Assembly (NCBI RefSeq): GCF_024363255.1
Contig: NZ_AP026070.1
Location: forward strand, 3,410,001-3,474,000
Length of the DNA: 64,000 bases
Direction of reading: 5' to 3'
From: Shewanella sp. NFH-SH190041
Lineage (GTDB): Bacteria; Pseudomonadota; Gammaproteobacteria; Enterobacterales; Shewanellaceae
Shown here: positions 36,316 through 46,591 of the stretch, piece after piece
How positions within the stretch are numbered: the first letter of the stretch is position 1
How the letters are laid out: each line of letters opens with the position of its first letter
Notes under the pieces: model-generated
Told to the model about the DNA's origin: nothing
Databases searched by the model: none
What the model saw: only the letters and a program-made list of their open reading frames with translations
Translations under genes and position numbers: made by a program

Positions 36316-37015
36316 CAGCCAAGCTAAAGTAAATAGCCGCCGTAATAACGGTTACTCGCTGCGGCCAGGCCCTCATGACAGCTCACGCTGAAAACATCAT
36401 ATTCAAAAGGCAATGCACACCTTATGCATACCGCAAGATAAAACTGCATATTCATGCAGCATATTATGCCCATCACAATCTCAATATCATTCAATTCAGA
36501 CGTTGATTGAGTCTGCTCCTTTGCTCAGCCGTAATTTATGTCGCTCTTGTTCATCCTTTCATTACGGTTCAACGCCGAAGGTAAATATCAGCAATAGGCG
36601 GTAAGCCGCACAGATTGATTAACTAAATAAAGGGAGAAACTGGATAACACTTGGTGTTTTACCGATTATTTTGCTTACTTCCCCACTAATAACCTCGCGC
36701 TTACAACTGAAACAGCAAAATACAAATATTTTACCAAATTTGCATTTTGCAACTCACCGGCGACACAGTATGATAACCTGAAAAATTTATAGCCCCAGAT
36801 AATAAATTTCGGGTAATATATAACTACTCAAAAAAAGAGTATATTTATGCTGTGAGTTGATAGGGTTTTTATGACAGAAAATATCAATTTATACCATATG
36901 TAAACAGGGGTTAGCTTTAACCTCAATAATTGATAAACCAGCTGCCTAAATTGCATAAAAAGTTTTCACTTATGAAACGGATTTCTGGCAGCCAGCCATT
37001 CAGGGTTTATGACTC
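36316..37015. other. 700-base region without a convincing gene
   Basis: Mixed composition, AT-rich after 36600. A 63-codon frame at 36413 lacks ribosome site and domain and is not accepted. The downstream half serves as promoter region for yjiH. Confidence 0.5.
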
Positions 37016-38374
37016 GTGGAAAAAGTTACTTCAAAGCACAATACCAAAACGATACTCACATTTATCGTGCCATCCTTCATCGGTCTATTGCTGTTTATGA
37101 TGCCAGTGCATTATCAAAGTGCGCTGACTATCCCTGTGGCGGTGATTGCCAAAGGGCTGCAAGCGTTACTGGCTGATGAACTTCCCCTGATAGTGACTTG
37201 TATCGTGGTCGTTACCGCGCTGCTCACGACCATTGCAAAAGTATTTAAACCCAAGGGGCTTAACCAGCATCCCTTTTTGAAAAACCTACTGAATGTGACC
37301 CCGGCTTGGTTTGCGGTACGTATTGCTGGTGCCTGCTTTATTGTGATGACCTATATGGGCATTGGCCCGGAAGCAATTCATTCAGGTGATACCGGCTCAT
37401 TGGTCCTTAATGATCTGCTGCCCGTACTTTTCTGTGTATTCTTGTTCGCCAGTTTGCTGCTGCCATTACTGCTGAATTTCGGGTTACTGGAATTACTCGG
37501 TGCCTTACTGACGACCATTATGCGCCCCCTGTTTAATCTTCCCGGTCGTAGCGCTATCGACTGTATGACATCTTGGTTGGGTGATGGCAGCGTGGGGATC
37601 TTGCTAACCACCAAACAGTACCAAGATAAGTTTTATACCCAACGGGAAGCGGCAGTTATCGGTACCACTTTCTCAGCTGTGTCTATTACCTTTTCTCTGG
37701 TGGTGATTTCTCAAGTCAATCTGGCTCACCTATTTGTCCCCTTTTACCTGACCGTCTGTCTGGCGGGGATTGTTGCCGCCGTGGTTGTGCCTCGCCTGCC
37801 ACCATTGAGCTGGAAAAAAGATCACTTTATTGATAACACACCACGTAATGCTGAAGATGAGATTATTCCCACAGGTCACTCTGCCCTGTCATGGGGTCTG
37901 GATCGGGCACTGTTTCGGGCGAAACATTCAGGTGGCGTAAAGAGTTTCTTCAGTGAAGGGGTACGTAACAGCGTTGATATGATTTTCGGTGTACTGCCGG
38001 TGGTAATGGGACTGGGTACCCTGGCACTGATCATCGCTGAATACACCCCTATCTTTACTTATATGGGTAAACCATTTATTCCACTGCTGGATCTGTTGCA
38101 GATACCAGAAGCGGCAGAAGCTTCCAAAACCATTGTGGTAGGTTTTGCTGATATGTTTATCCCATCTATTTTGGCCGCCTCAATCCATTCAGATCTAACC
38201 CGGTTTGTTATTGCGGCAATGTCTGTCACTCAGCTGATCTATATGAGTGAAGTGGGCGCGCTACTGCTGGGTTCAGGTATCCCGGTAAAATTGTGGGAAC
38301 TGTTTGTTATCTTTATTTTACGTACACTGGTCACCCTGCCAGTGATAGCCCTGATGGCACATTTGATTTTCTAG
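37016..38374 (+). CDS. yjiH: YjiH family membrane protein (nucleoside-recognition/Gate domain)
   Basis: 452 residues starting GTG with AGGG about nine bases upstream. Ten or so hydrophobic helices; the Gate (nucleoside recognition) domain is seen around GRSAIDCMTSWLGDGSVGILLTT and again in the C-terminal half near VDMIFGVLPVVMGLGTLALIIAEYTP. Inner-membrane protein, likely a transporter or transport-linked protein; substrate unknown. It adjoins a purine permease, but the two are convergent and not an operon. Confidence 0.85.
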   Translation: MEKVTSKHNTKTILTFIVPSFIGLLLFMMPVHYQSALTIPVAVIAKGLQALLADELPLIVTCIVVVTALLTTIAKVFKPKGLNQHPFLKNLLNVTPAWFAVRIAGACFIVMTYMGIGPEAIHSGDTGSLVLNDLLPVLFCVFLFASLLLPLLLNFGLLELLGALLTTIMRPLFNLPGRSAIDCMTSWLGDGSVGILLTTKQYQDKFYTQREAAVIGTTFSAVSITFSLVVISQVNLAHLFVPFYLTVCLAGIVAAVVVPRLPPLSWKKDHFIDNTPRNAEDEIIPTGHSALSWGLDRALFRAKHSGGVKSFFSEGVRNSVDMIFGVLPVVMGLGTLALIIAEYTPIFTYMGKPFIPLLDLLQIPEAAEASKTIVVGFADMFIPSILAASIHSDLTRFVIAAMSVTQLIYMSEVGALLLGSGIPVKLWELFVIFILRTLVTLPVIALMAHLIF

Positions 38375-38402
38375 ACCGACGCAATTGCAACGGTAATGGT
38401 AC

Positions 38403-38436
38403 AAAAAAGCCGACAAATAGGACTGTCGGCTTTTTG
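38403..38436. terminator. Bidirectional terminator between yjiH and purine permease
   Basis: AAAAAGCCGACA and TGTCGGCTTTTT pair (12 pairs) with an eight-base loop; T-runs on both strands. Confidence 0.92.
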
Positions 38437-38461
38437 ATGCTCTGTACTTAAAAACTCAGCG

Positions 38462-39814
38462 TTAAATAGCCCAACCGCCGAGATAAAATGCCGCCAATCC
38501 AATAGTAATCAGCACCACGGCTAGGTTCAGTTTACGCCACTCACCGGCGCAGATACGACCGATAACCAAGGCAACAAAACCCAACATGATCCCAGTAACA
38601 ATATTGGCAGTAAAGACAATAAATACTGCACAGGTCAAACCGGACATGGCATCCACTTTATCGTCAAAATCCAGTTTAGACACGTTGGCCAACATCAGCA
38701 TGCCCACATACATCAGCGCTGGCGCCGTGGCATAAGCCGGCACTAAATAGCTCAGTGGCGAGAGAAACATCAGCAATAAAAACAAAACACCGACGACAGT
38801 AGCTGTTAGACCGGTTTTGCCGCCAGCCGCCGTCCCCGCAGCAGACTCAATACACACAGCTGCCGGGCTACCACCCATTAAACCTGCAAAAATACTGCTA
38901 ACAGAATCGGCTGTTAGCGCCTTATCACCATCAATAATTCTGCCCCGGCTATCCAAAAGATTAGCCTGCCCAGCCATCGCGCGAATCGCGCCTGTTGCAT
39001 CAAATACCGCCGTCATAACCAATGCCAACACCACTGGTAACACCACGGGATTAAGCGCGCCCATAATATCCAGCTGGCCAACCAAGCTATGTTGGGAGGT
39101 AAAATCAGGCATGGCAAACAAACCGTGGTAGCTCACTTTGGGATCAAAAATCACCCCAAATATGGTTAGGGCAATAATCACCAATAAAATGCCACCTGGC
39201 ACACGGCGACGCTCTAAGCCAATGGTGGCAGCCAGCCCAACAACAGAAGCCATTACCCCAAGGCTATTAATATCGCCCAGCTTCACAGGTAACCCCTGAC
39301 TGTTGCCCACAATCAACCCAACACTGTTACTGGCGATCAGGAACAAAAACAACCCGATACCAATGCCGGTACCACTGGCAATGCCTCTTGGAAGATTGGT
39401 TAAGATCCACTGACGCACACCAGTGACACTGACTAAGGTAAAAATCACCCCCATCAGGAAAATAGCGCCAAGGGTGACAGGAATGGAAATACCTTGGCCT
39501 AATACCAAGCTAAACGCAGTGAACGCCGTCAAAGAGACAGCACAACCAATAGCCATTGGCAGATTGGCCCATAACCCCATCAGCAATGAACCAAAAGCTG
39601 CAACTAAGCAGGTGGCAACAAATACCGCTCCCGGATCAAAGCCCGCGATACCCAGCATTTTCGGCACAACGATGACGGAATAGACCATCGCCAAGAATGT
39701 AGTTAAGCCGGCAATCACTTCCTGCCGCATAGTTGAACCACGTTGAGACAGTTTGAACAGCCGTTCAAACAGGGGTGACACAGCAACCTCTGAGGTTGTT
39801 TTTGCAGATTTCAT
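38462..39814 (-). CDS. ghxP: Guanine/hypoxanthine permease (NCS2 AzgA type)
   Basis: 450 residues, matching E. coli GhxP/GhxQ closely along the length: ISQRGST-like start ([25 protein letters not shown]), [73 protein letters not shown], and the end [11 protein letters not shown]...FYLGGWAI. Proton-coupled uptake of guanine and hypoxanthine across the inner membrane; 14 helices expected. A GhxP/GhxQ choice cannot be made. A structured-looking leader and a palindrome precede it. Confidence 0.9.
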   Translation of the reverse strand: MKSAKTTSEVAVSPLFERLFKLSQRGSTMRQEVIAGLTTFLAMVYSVIVVPKMLGIAGFDPGAVFVATCLVAAFGSLLMGLWANLPMAIGCAVSLTAFTAFSLVLGQGISIPVTLGAIFLMGVIFTLVSVTGVRQWILTNLPRGIASGTGIGIGLFLFLIASNSVGLIVGNSQGLPVKLGDINSLGVMASVVGLAATIGLERRRVPGGILLVIIALTIFGVIFDPKVSYHGLFAMPDFTSQHSLVGQLDIMGALNPVVLPVVLALVMTAVFDATGAIRAMAGQANLLDSRGRIIDGDKALTADSVSSIFAGLMGGSPAAVCIESAAGTAAGGKTGLTATVVGVLFLLLMFLSPLSYLVPAYATAPALMYVGMLMLANVSKLDFDDKVDAMSGLTCAVFIVFTANIVTGIMLGFVALVIGRICAGEWRKLNLAVVLITIGLAAFYLGGWAI

Positions 39815-40059
39815 TTAATTACCTTGATCTCTTTGAACCTACCCATTGGCATTACACCTGCGGGTCACATCATTTTGGTCTTACAGACGCCGGCCATGGC
39901 AGAAAGAGCCTCGTAGTTAAAAAACAACGAGTGAGAGATCCACGCTATGCGTGATCTGCAGGCAAAATAGTTCACCCATCCAGAGTTTCCTCCGGAACAC
40001 AGCCTTTGTTGGCGGCGGATAATACGCGAAAATCAGGATAGCGAACGCACTTCCATATT
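39815..40059 (-). promoter_or_regulatory. Fold-prone leader upstream of the purine permease
   Basis: On the minus strand the 245 bases before the ATG hold several local pairings: ATCACGC-ATA-GCGTGGAT, CTCGT...ACGAG around a T-rich loop, and GTCTTAC/GTAAGAC-like complementarity near the start. It does not show the classical purine-riboswitch core. Whether it is a regulatory RNA is unknown. Confidence 0.3.
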
Positions 40060-40083
40060 ATTTTGCGAATTGGATCGCAAAAT
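40060..40083. promoter_or_regulatory. Perfect 9-bp inverted repeat, candidate operator
   Basis: ATTTTGCGA, six bases (ATTGGA), TCGCAAAAT. The half sites point opposite to those of the PurR consensus (ACGCAAAC/GTTTGCGT), so PurR is not claimed. It lies about 245 bases before the permease gene and 490 before torE. Confidence 0.5.
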
Positions 40084-40479
40084 AAACACACAACAAGGAA
40101 GGACATTATGTGCAGCACATCACACTCAGAGATGATACAGATATGGCGAGACAGAACATGGTTACAGCAATTTTTAAACATTTAAAAACTGTTTCACTCA
40201 CCCAAGTCACGCATTACAAACGTAAATTTAAAACAAAAAAATGATAAAAAAGTAAAAAATACGCGAGTTAATTTTATATCAATAATTTACAAGTTACTGA
40301 TTATAATAACTTTAGACCTTGCTTAACATTACAAAAAATCTAAATAAATCAGGTTTTAGCATATTTTGCTTGCCAATCTGGTTCAGCTAGCGCTAATCTC
40401 GAGTCGGTGATTCAGGGACAGAACTTCACAGGTAGTTTATTTTCTAAATTTTCATATTTTTACATATCAAATCAAATTC

Positions 40480-40512
40480 CATTCACACCCAGTGCCATAT
40501 CCATTCATAACC
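40480..40512 (+). promoter_or_regulatory. Candidate TorR-binding region of the torECAD promoter
   Basis: CATTCACACCC and CATTCATAACC, centres two helical turns apart, lie 60-90 bases before torE and are followed by a TATAGT-like -10 near 40518. They resemble the TTCAT-containing TorR boxes known from other tor promoters. Assigned by similarity of motif and position only. Confidence 0.45.
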
Positions 40513-40568
40513 TTGCTCTATAGTTCTAAGATCCCAACCCCCCAAACCTTTCTGGAGACTTATAGGTT

Positions 40569-40739
40569 ATGGCAAATAACGTCCCCACAGAACCATCAGA
40601 AAGTAAAGCTAAGCGTAAAGAGCTAACAACGATTGGTTTTATTATCGTGGTTTTATTCCCACTGCTGTTTGCAGGCATTTTTGGCATCTATGGCTTCTGC
40701 ATTTGGATGTACAACATGTTTAGCAGTGTACACAGCTAA
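40569..40739 (+). CDS. torE: TorE, small membrane protein of the TMAO reductase operon
   Basis: 56 residues: a polar, basic N-terminus (MANNVPTEPSESKAKRKEL) and one transmembrane helix (about 22-48, IGFIIVVLFPLLFAGIFGIYGF) ending WMYNMFSSVHS. This is the NapE/TorE family of tiny inner-membrane proteins that precede torC in Shewanella tor operons. Role unclear. It lies 36 bases before torC. AGG three bases before the ATG is close; GGAG is 15 bases upstream. Confidence 0.9.
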   Translation: MANNVPTEPSESKAKRKELTTIGFIIVVLFPLLFAGIFGIYGFCIWMYNMFSSVHS

Positions 40740-40775
40740 CCCTTTATCACCCTTTTAATTTCGAGGAAGCTTTAT

Positions 40776-41954
40776 ATGAAGTGGTTACGTAATCTCTGGC
40801 GTACACTTAACAAACCTGCCCGCTATCTGACCGTAGGTACAGTGGCGCTTTCAGCCTTTATCATGGGTATGATTTTCTGGGGCGGTTTTAATACCGGCCT
40901 GCACCATACCAGTACTCAGGAATTCTGTATGACTTGTCATACTCCTGATAAAGCCCCTACCAGCGAACTGATGAAAACTGTTCACTGGTCTAACAATGTT
41001 GGTGTTCCTGCTACCTGTCCTGACTGTCACATCCCCCATGACTGGACTCAGATGATGGGTATCAAGGTTGCTGCACTGCGTGATATCTATGGCCAGATCA
41101 CTGGTACCATCGATACTCCTGAGAAGTACGAAGCCAAGCGTCTGGAAATGGCGACTGTGGTTTGGAAGATGTACGACCGTAACAAGTCTCAGAACTGTAA
41201 GAACTGCCACCAGTACAAGAAAATGAAGTGGGATGAAATGTCCCCAATGGCCGTGAAGCAGATGAAACCAGCCGCTGAAAAAGATCAGAGCTGTATTGAC
41301 TGCCACAAGGGTATTGCTCACCACCTGCCTAAGATGGGTACTTCACGTGCACCTCAGCTGATTGCTGAAGTAGGCCAAGGCGTTACTCCTTCTGCCGGTC
41401 AAAACTACTACTCAGCCCTAACCAAAGAGCTGTTTGAAGGTCCAACCGGTAAAGAAGATGCCGGTATGCTGAATATTGCGACTAAGGTGAAAGTGGTTGA
41501 TGTTAAAGATAACCGCGTGAAAATCGTGATTAACGGCTGGCGTAAGCGTATCGGTGCAGGCCGCGTTATCTATCGTGATTTCGGTATCAACATCCTGTCT
41601 GCTCAGCTGACTAAAGCCGCAGCTAAGCATGATGGCACCATCAAAGTATTTGAAGAAAAACAAGATCCTATGACAGGTTTAACCTGGCAGCGTGTTGAAG
41701 TCACTGTATGGACAGCTAAAGACTATCTGTTAAACAGTAATGATCAACTGTGGAGCTATGCAAAAGACACTTACAGCACTTCTTGTAGCGTATGTCATAC
41801 CCAGCCAGAACCAGGCCACTTCGATGCCAACACTTGGCCAGGTATGTTCCAGGGTATGCTGGCGTTTGTGAACATGGATCACGACACCACTGCACTGGTA
41901 CAGAAGTATCTGCAAGAGCATTCATCCACTTTTAGCAAGTCTGGTAAGCACTAA
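40776..41954 (+). CDS. torC: TorC, pentaheme c-type cytochrome
   Basis: 392 residues. One N-terminal anchor helix (about 18-36) then five CxxCH heme sites: CMTCH, CPDCH, CKNCH and CIDCH in the NapC/NirT-like N-terminal part, and CSVCH in the C-terminal domain. Takes electrons from membrane menaquinol or ubiquinol and passes them to periplasmic TorA. GAGGAAG ribosome site nine bases upstream. Codon use is strongly biased, suggesting high expression. Confidence 0.97.
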   Translation: MKWLRNLWRTLNKPARYLTVGTVALSAFIMGMIFWGGFNTGLHHTSTQEFCMTCHTPDKAPTSELMKTVHWSNNVGVPATCPDCHIPHDWTQMMGIKVAALRDIYGQITGTIDTPEKYEAKRLEMATVVWKMYDRNKSQNCKNCHQYKKMKWDEMSPMAVKQMKPAAEKDQSCIDCHKGIAHHLPKMGTSRAPQLIAEVGQGVTPSAGQNYYSALTKELFEGPTGKEDAGMLNIATKVKVVDVKDNRVKIVINGWRKRIGAGRVIYRDFGINILSAQLTKAAAKHDGTIKVFEEKQDPMTGLTWQRVEVTVWTAKDYLLNSNDQLWSYAKDTYSTSCSVCHTQPEPGHFDANTWPGMFQGMLAFVNMDHDTTALVQKYLQEHSSTFSKSGKH

Positions 41955-41969
41955 TTTAGGACGCGCATA

Positions 41970-44468
41970 ATGACAATGAACAGAAGACATTTTTTAAAAG
42001 GCCTGTTGTCAGTATCCTGTGTCGCAATCGGCGGCGCATCGGTACTTAAGCCTCTGAGTGCAGTGGCAGGTCCTTTAAGTGAACCGGCTGAAGACTGGTT
42101 GATTACTGCCTCTCACTTCGGTGCATTCAAAATCAACCGTAAAAACGGTGTGATTGATCAGGTTGTACCATTCGATGCCGATAAATATCCAACCGATATG
42201 ATCCACGGTATCCGCGGTATTGTGTACAACCCAAGCCGTGCCCGTTACCCAATGATCCGTCTTGATTACCTGCTGAAAGGCTGGGACAGTGACACGACTC
42301 GTCGCGGTGATTTCCGCTTCGTACGTGTGACCTGGGATCAGGCACTGGAAATCTTTATCGACGCCCTGAACACAGTACAAACCAAGTACGGCCCATCCGG
42401 CCTGCACGCCGGTCAAACCGGCTGGCGCGCGGTAGGTCAGCTGCACTCTTGTACTAGCCACATGCAACGTGCTGTCTCTATGCACGGTAACTATGTGAAA
42501 AAAGTGGGTGACTACTCTACCGGTGCGGGTCAGGTCATCCTGCCATACGTACTGGGTTCAACTGAGGTTTATGCCCAAGGTACTTCTTGGTCACTGATCC
42601 TGGAGCAGTCTGACACCATTATTATGTGGTCTACTGACCCATACAAAAACCTGCAGGTGGGCTGGAACACTGAAACCCACGAGTCTTACTATTACTTAGC
42701 CGAACTGAAGAAGAAGGTTAAAGAAGGTAAGATCCGCGTGATCAGCGTTGACCCTGTGGTCAGCAAGACTCAGGACTACCTGGAATGTGAACACCAGTAT
42801 GTTAACCCTCAGGCCGACGTACCATTGATGCTGGGTATTGCCCACGAAATGTACACTAAAGGTCTGTACGACAAAGACTTCGTACAAGGCTACAGCTTAG
42901 GCTTTGACGAATTCCTGAAATACCTGCTGGGTAAATCAGACGGCGTTGAAAAGACCCCTGAGTGGGCCAGCAAGATTTGTGGCATTAGCCCAGAGCGCAT
43001 CCGTGAACTGGCTAAGATTATGACCACAGGCCGTGTACAGATGATGGTCGGCTGGTGTATTCAGCGTCAACAGCACGGTGAACAGCCTTACTGGATGTCT
43101 GCAGTACTGGCAACCATGATCGGTCAAATCGGTCTGGCTGGCGGTGGTATCAGCTATGGTCACCACTATTCAGGTATCGGTATCCCCGCATCTGGTGCGG
43201 CAATGCCTGGCGCATTCCCACGTAACCTGGATGAAGGCATTAAGCCAATCTTTAACAGTACTGACTTTAAAGGTGCCAGCAGCGTGATTCCGGTTGCCCG
43301 CTGGATTGATGCCATCATGGAGCCAGGCAAGGTGATCGATGCCAACGGCTCTAAGGTAACCTTCCCTGATATCAAGATGATGGTGTTCTCCGGTTGTAAC
43401 CCATGGAACCACCACCAAAACCGTAACCACATGAAAGAGGCTTACCGTAAGCTGAAGTGTGTGGTTACCATTGATACCAACTGGAACGCCGGTGCTCGTT
43501 TCTCAGACATCGTACTGCCAGCTTGTACCACTTTTGAACGTAATGACCTGGATATCTATGGTTCTTACGCCAACCGCGGTATTTTGGCCATGCATAAGAT
43601 GGTTGAACCTTTGTACGAAAGTCTGTCTGACTTTGAAATCTTTACCCGTTTTGCACGCAAGCTGGGTAAAGAGAAAGAGTACACCCGAGGTATGACCGAA
43701 CTGCAGTGGATTGAATACCTGTACAACGGCTGTAAGCAAGCCAACGCAGGTAACTTCAAGATGCCTGAGTTCATGACATTCTGGAAAGAAGGTTATGTCG
43801 ACTTCGGTCAAGGTAAGCCTTGGGTTCGTCACCAGGCATTCCGTGAAGATCCAGAAATCAACCCACTGGGTACTCCATCTGGTCTGATCGAAATCTTCAG
43901 CCGTAAGATTGCGCACTACAACTATGATGACTGTCCAGGACACCCAACTTGGATGGAAAAAGTTGAGCGTAGTCACGGTGGTCCAGGTTCTAAGAAACAC
44001 CCAATCTGGTTGCAGTCTTGTCACCCGAACAAGCGTCTGCACTCACAGATGTGTGAATCTGAAGAGTTCCGCGCAACTTACACTGTAAAAGATCGTGAGC
44101 CTTGCTATATCAACGCTCAAGATGCCAAAAAGCGTGGCATTAAAAATGGCGATTTGATCCGTGTATTCAATGATCGTGGTCAGGCTCTGGTTGGTGCGGT
44201 GATTTCACCTAACTTCCCTGAAGGCATTATTCGTATCTCTGAAGGTGCTTGGTTCAGCCCTGTTGGTAAAGATGGCTCTAAGGCCGGTGGCTGGGAAATC
44301 GGCGCACTGGATTCCTATGGCGATCCAAACACCATGACACTGGATATTGGTACCTCTAAACTGGCACAGGCTTGCTCTGCTTACACCTGTCTGGTTGACT
44401 ACGAAAAATACACAGGTAAAGTACCTGAGGTAAGTGGTTTCAGTGGTCCTATTGAGGTAAATCTATAA
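41970..44468 (+). CDS. torA: TorA, trimethylamine N-oxide reductase (molybdopterin)
   Basis: 832 residues (E. coli 848). Twin-arginine signal [12 protein letters not shown], cleavage near AVAG. DMSO-reductase family features: [14 protein letters not shown] with the molybdenum-ligand serine region ([17 protein letters not shown]), [16 protein letters not shown], and C-terminal dinucleotide-binding segments ([25 protein letters not shown]). No N-terminal Fe-S cysteines, as expected. Reduces TMAO to trimethylamine in the periplasm. Stop overlaps the torD start by one base. Confidence 0.97.
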   Translation: MTMNRRHFLKGLLSVSCVAIGGASVLKPLSAVAGPLSEPAEDWLITASHFGAFKINRKNGVIDQVVPFDADKYPTDMIHGIRGIVYNPSRARYPMIRLDYLLKGWDSDTTRRGDFRFVRVTWDQALEIFIDALNTVQTKYGPSGLHAGQTGWRAVGQLHSCTSHMQRAVSMHGNYVKKVGDYSTGAGQVILPYVLGSTEVYAQGTSWSLILEQSDTIIMWSTDPYKNLQVGWNTETHESYYYLAELKKKVKEGKIRVISVDPVVSKTQDYLECEHQYVNPQADVPLMLGIAHEMYTKGLYDKDFVQGYSLGFDEFLKYLLGKSDGVEKTPEWASKICGISPERIRELAKIMTTGRVQMMVGWCIQRQQHGEQPYWMSAVLATMIGQIGLAGGGISYGHHYSGIGIPASGAAMPGAFPRNLDEGIKPIFNSTDFKGASSVIPVARWIDAIMEPGKVIDANGSKVTFPDIKMMVFSGCNPWNHHQNRNHMKEAYRKLKCVVTIDTNWNAGARFSDIVLPACTTFERNDLDIYGSYANRGILAMHKMVEPLYESLSDFEIFTRFARKLGKEKEYTRGMTELQWIEYLYNGCKQANAGNFKMPEFMTFWKEGYVDFGQGKPWVRHQAFREDPEINPLGTPSGLIEIFSRKIAHYNYDDCPGHPTWMEKVERSHGGPGSKKHPIWLQSCHPNKRLHSQMCESEEFRATYTVKDREPCYINAQDAKKRGIKNGDLIRVFNDRGQALVGAVISPNFPEGIIRISEGAWFSPVGKDGSKAGGWEIGALDSYGDPNTMTLDIGTSKLAQACSAYTCLVDYEKYTGKVPEVSGFSGPIEVNL

Positions 44469-45076
44469 TGGATAAGGAAATGAATCAGGCACGCAGCTTG
44501 GTTTATAGCCTGCTTTCCTCCCTGTTTGCCAGGGAGGTGAGTTCCATTCGTCAACAAGAGTTGACCAGTCCGGAAGCATTGGAGTTTTGGGCAATGTTAT
44601 CGCAGGATCCTGAGCTTGCACCGCAAGTTCAGCTCCTGCTGGCAACCCTGACTCAGATGACCAATGAACGGCAACGGCTGGAATTAGCTGCAGATTTCTG
44701 TGGTCTGTTCCTCGTAGGCGATCGCAATAATGCCTCGCCTTATGCCAGCCTGTACTTAAGTGATGAGGCAGATCCTACGATCTTTGGTGAACAACACCAC
44801 CAGATGTGTGATTTTCTGCGTCAGAGCAAACTACAGGTTCAGGGTGATTTTAAAGAGCCCGCCGATCACTTGGCCGTGATGCTGGCTTATATGGCACAAC
44901 TGTGTACCAATACCAACAATGATGTACAGCTCAGTTTTCTGACGACCTGTATTAATTCTTGGTTGGCGCGCTTTGTTGCCCGGGTCGATAGTAATGACCC
45001 CGGCCAGTTCTACCGGGCATTGGCACAATTGACGTTGAAATGGACTCAGGCAGATACCGAGGCATTGTCCCAGTAA
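44468..45076 (+). CDS. torD: TorD, TorA-specific chaperone
   Basis: 202 residues (E. coli 199). TorD/DmsD family helical chaperone that binds the TorA signal peptide and assists cofactor insertion before Tat export. Family motif EPADHLAVMLAYMAQL; early LVYSLLSSLFAREVS; FCGLFLVGDRNNASPYASLYL. ATG at 44468 shares its A with the torA TAA stop, so translation is coupled. Followed by a terminator shared with convergent torR. Confidence 0.96.
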   Translation: MDKEMNQARSLVYSLLSSLFAREVSSIRQQELTSPEALEFWAMLSQDPELAPQVQLLLATLTQMTNERQRLELAADFCGLFLVGDRNNASPYASLYLSDEADPTIFGEQHHQMCDFLRQSKLQVQGDFKEPADHLAVMLAYMAQLCTNTNNDVQLSFLTTCINSWLARFVARVDSNDPGQFYRALAQLTLKWTQADTEALSQ

Positions 45077-45085
45077 TCAGCCAAT

Positions 45086-45114
45086 AAAAAACGCAGCTCA
45101 GGCTGCGTTTTTTT
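45086..45114. terminator. Bidirectional terminator between torD and torR
   Basis: AAAAAACGCAGC, a four-base loop, GCTGCGTTTTTTT. T-runs on both strands. Confidence 0.92.
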
Positions 45115-45133
45115 ATTGTGAGATGACATGGAA

Positions 45134-45844
45134 TTAGTCCCGGGGAGAAGCCGCAAATAAATACCCTTCACCATGGACAGTGACAAACAAATCACTGGAC
45201 ATCTTATTTCGCAAACGCCGGATAATCACATAAATGGTTCTGTCGTTGACATCTTGATTACGGTGACTGGTCTGCTGCATCAGTCGCTCACGGGACAATA
45301 CCTGCTGAGGATGTAAGGCAAATACCACCAGCAATTCAAATTCAGCTTTGGTCAGCTTAATCAGTTCAGAGCCTTTGCGTAGCTTACGGGAGTTTAACTC
45401 CAACTCGTAATCCTCAAACTGGATCAAGTTATCCTGCTGGGAAAACTGCTGTGCCACAGCGGCTTCGGCTTTACGCACCAAGGAGATGCGCCAGAGCAGA
45501 TTACGAATACGCACGAGAAGCTCACGGATTTCAAATGGTTTTGCCATATACTCATCAGCCCCCATTTCGAGGCCGATAATTCTATCTATCGCTTCATCCC
45601 GATCACTGAGCAGCACAATGCCGACATTGGATCGCGCCCGTAACTCCCGGGTGATCTGTAACCCTTCAGCCCCCGGCTGATTGATATCCAGCACCACGAC
45701 ATCAATATGCTGACGATTGAATTCATACCACAGCTGCTCGCTGTCTGACACTCGGATAAGACGGTAACGGTTGGGTTCTAAATACTTTTCTAATTGCCCA
45801 AACAAAGCTGATTCACCATCCACAACCAGAACATTGTAGGTCAT
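45134..45844 (-). CDS. torR: TorR, OmpR-type response regulator of TMAO respiration
   Basis: 236 residues (E. coli TorR 230). Receiver domain (1-120) with phosphoacceptor D53 (VVVLDINQPG), switch residue in IVLLSDRDE and K in DEYMAKPF; winged helix (about 140-232) with LTKAEFELLVVFALHPQQVLSRERL and RRLRNKMSSDLFVTVHGEGYLF. IDRIIGLEMGADEYMAKP...RIRNLLWRI is TorR-specific in flavour. Odd: the acidic pocket that binds Mg reads D9-G10-E11, so the second acid of the usual D/E-D pair is glycine. Convergent with torECAD. Sensor torS and binding protein torT are not adjacent. A possible autoregulatory site lies upstream. Confidence 0.92.
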   Translation of the reverse strand: MTYNVLVVDGESALFGQLEKYLEPNRYRLIRVSDSEQLWYEFNRQHIDVVVLDINQPGAEGLQITRELRARSNVGIVLLSDRDEAIDRIIGLEMGADEYMAKPFEIRELLVRIRNLLWRISLVRKAEAAVAQQFSQQDNLIQFEDYELELNSRKLRKGSELIKLTKAEFELLVVFALHPQQVLSRERLMQQTSHRNQDVNDRTIYVIIRRLRNKMSSDLFVTVHGEGYLFAASPRD

Positions 45845-45878
45845 AGTTTCACCCTGTTGTTAATCTCCGCTAATTTTA

Positions 45879-45896
45879 TTCACATTTGTTCATATT
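45879..45896 (-). promoter_or_regulatory. Possible TorR box upstream of torR
   Basis: TTCACATTTGTTCATAT (plus-strand reading) contains TGTTCATAT, close to the E. coli tor box decamer CTGTTCATAT, 35-52 bases before torR. Suggests autoregulation. A similar ATTCACATTCATTCA occurs at 46074-46088 before the PilZ gene. Confidence 0.45.
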
Positions 45897-46115
45897 TTCA
45901 TGGATATTTTTGAAGAATTAAGTGGTTATTCGATTAAATTTAGTTCACCAGACTGTTGCATCAAGTTTAAGCTTTATCTCATGCTTGAGCAGATTTCCGA
46001 ATTCAAAATGATAATTTGCTTGGCATAATTATTATTTCAGCAAAAACTGAAAAATGATTTATGCTTTAAAAACATTCACATTCATTCAAATTAGTTCTCA
46101 ACCTGGGAAAGCGCT

Positions 46116-46478
46116 ATGAATGACAGACGCAGATTTTCACGGATATTGTTCGCAACACCGGCCACACTCAGCAGTGAAAAAGAAAATTGGCACACCAAGA
46201 TATTGGATTTGAGTCTAAATGGGGCATTGATTGAAAAACCAGCCAATTACTGGGGACAATTCGAAACATTGCGACTGGACTTCCAACTGCCGGAGTCCAA
46301 TATCTGCATCAGTATTGCCATGCAGCCAGTACATGAAACAACCGAGCAACTGGGATTGAAATGTCTGCACATAGATCTGGATTCAATTAGCCACCTGCGC
46401 CATATGGTAGCCATGAATAAAGGCGACAGCACACTTTTAAGCCGGGAACTGGATCTTTTTATCCATCAAAGAGATTAA
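46116..46478 (+). CDS. Single-domain PilZ protein
   Basis: 120 residues. c-di-GMP-binding PilZ motifs: RRRFSR at residues 4-9 (RxxxR type) and DLSLNGA about 31-37 (DxSxxG), followed by the beta-barrel core LRLDFQLPESNICISIAM. Cytoplasmic effector, partner unknown. GGGAAAG site upstream. Lies between torR (divergent) and radA (convergent). Confidence 0.88.
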   Translation: MNDRRRFSRILFATPATLSSEKENWHTKILDLSLNGALIEKPANYWGQFETLRLDFQLPESNICISIAMQPVHETTEQLGLKCLHIDLDSISHLRHMVAMNKGDSTLLSRELDLFIHQRD

Positions 46479-46591
46479 TGCCTCGGTTGCGCCACAAAAG
46501 CAGAGCCCAAAGCCCAGCTCCGGGTCCCCGATGCAAGAAATAAATACGCATAACACTAATAGCAGCACTATGACTGCCACTGTTTTGATAC

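Noticed and set aside
36413-36604. 63-codon frame after ubiV
   Set aside because: No ribosome site, low-complexity Ser/Cys-rich translation, no domain.
40060-40083. PurR operator before the purine permease
   Set aside because: The inverted repeat has half sites in the wrong orientation for PurR.
43503-44042. 179-codon frame antisense to torA
   Set aside because: Shadow of a highly biased coding sequence with certain identity.
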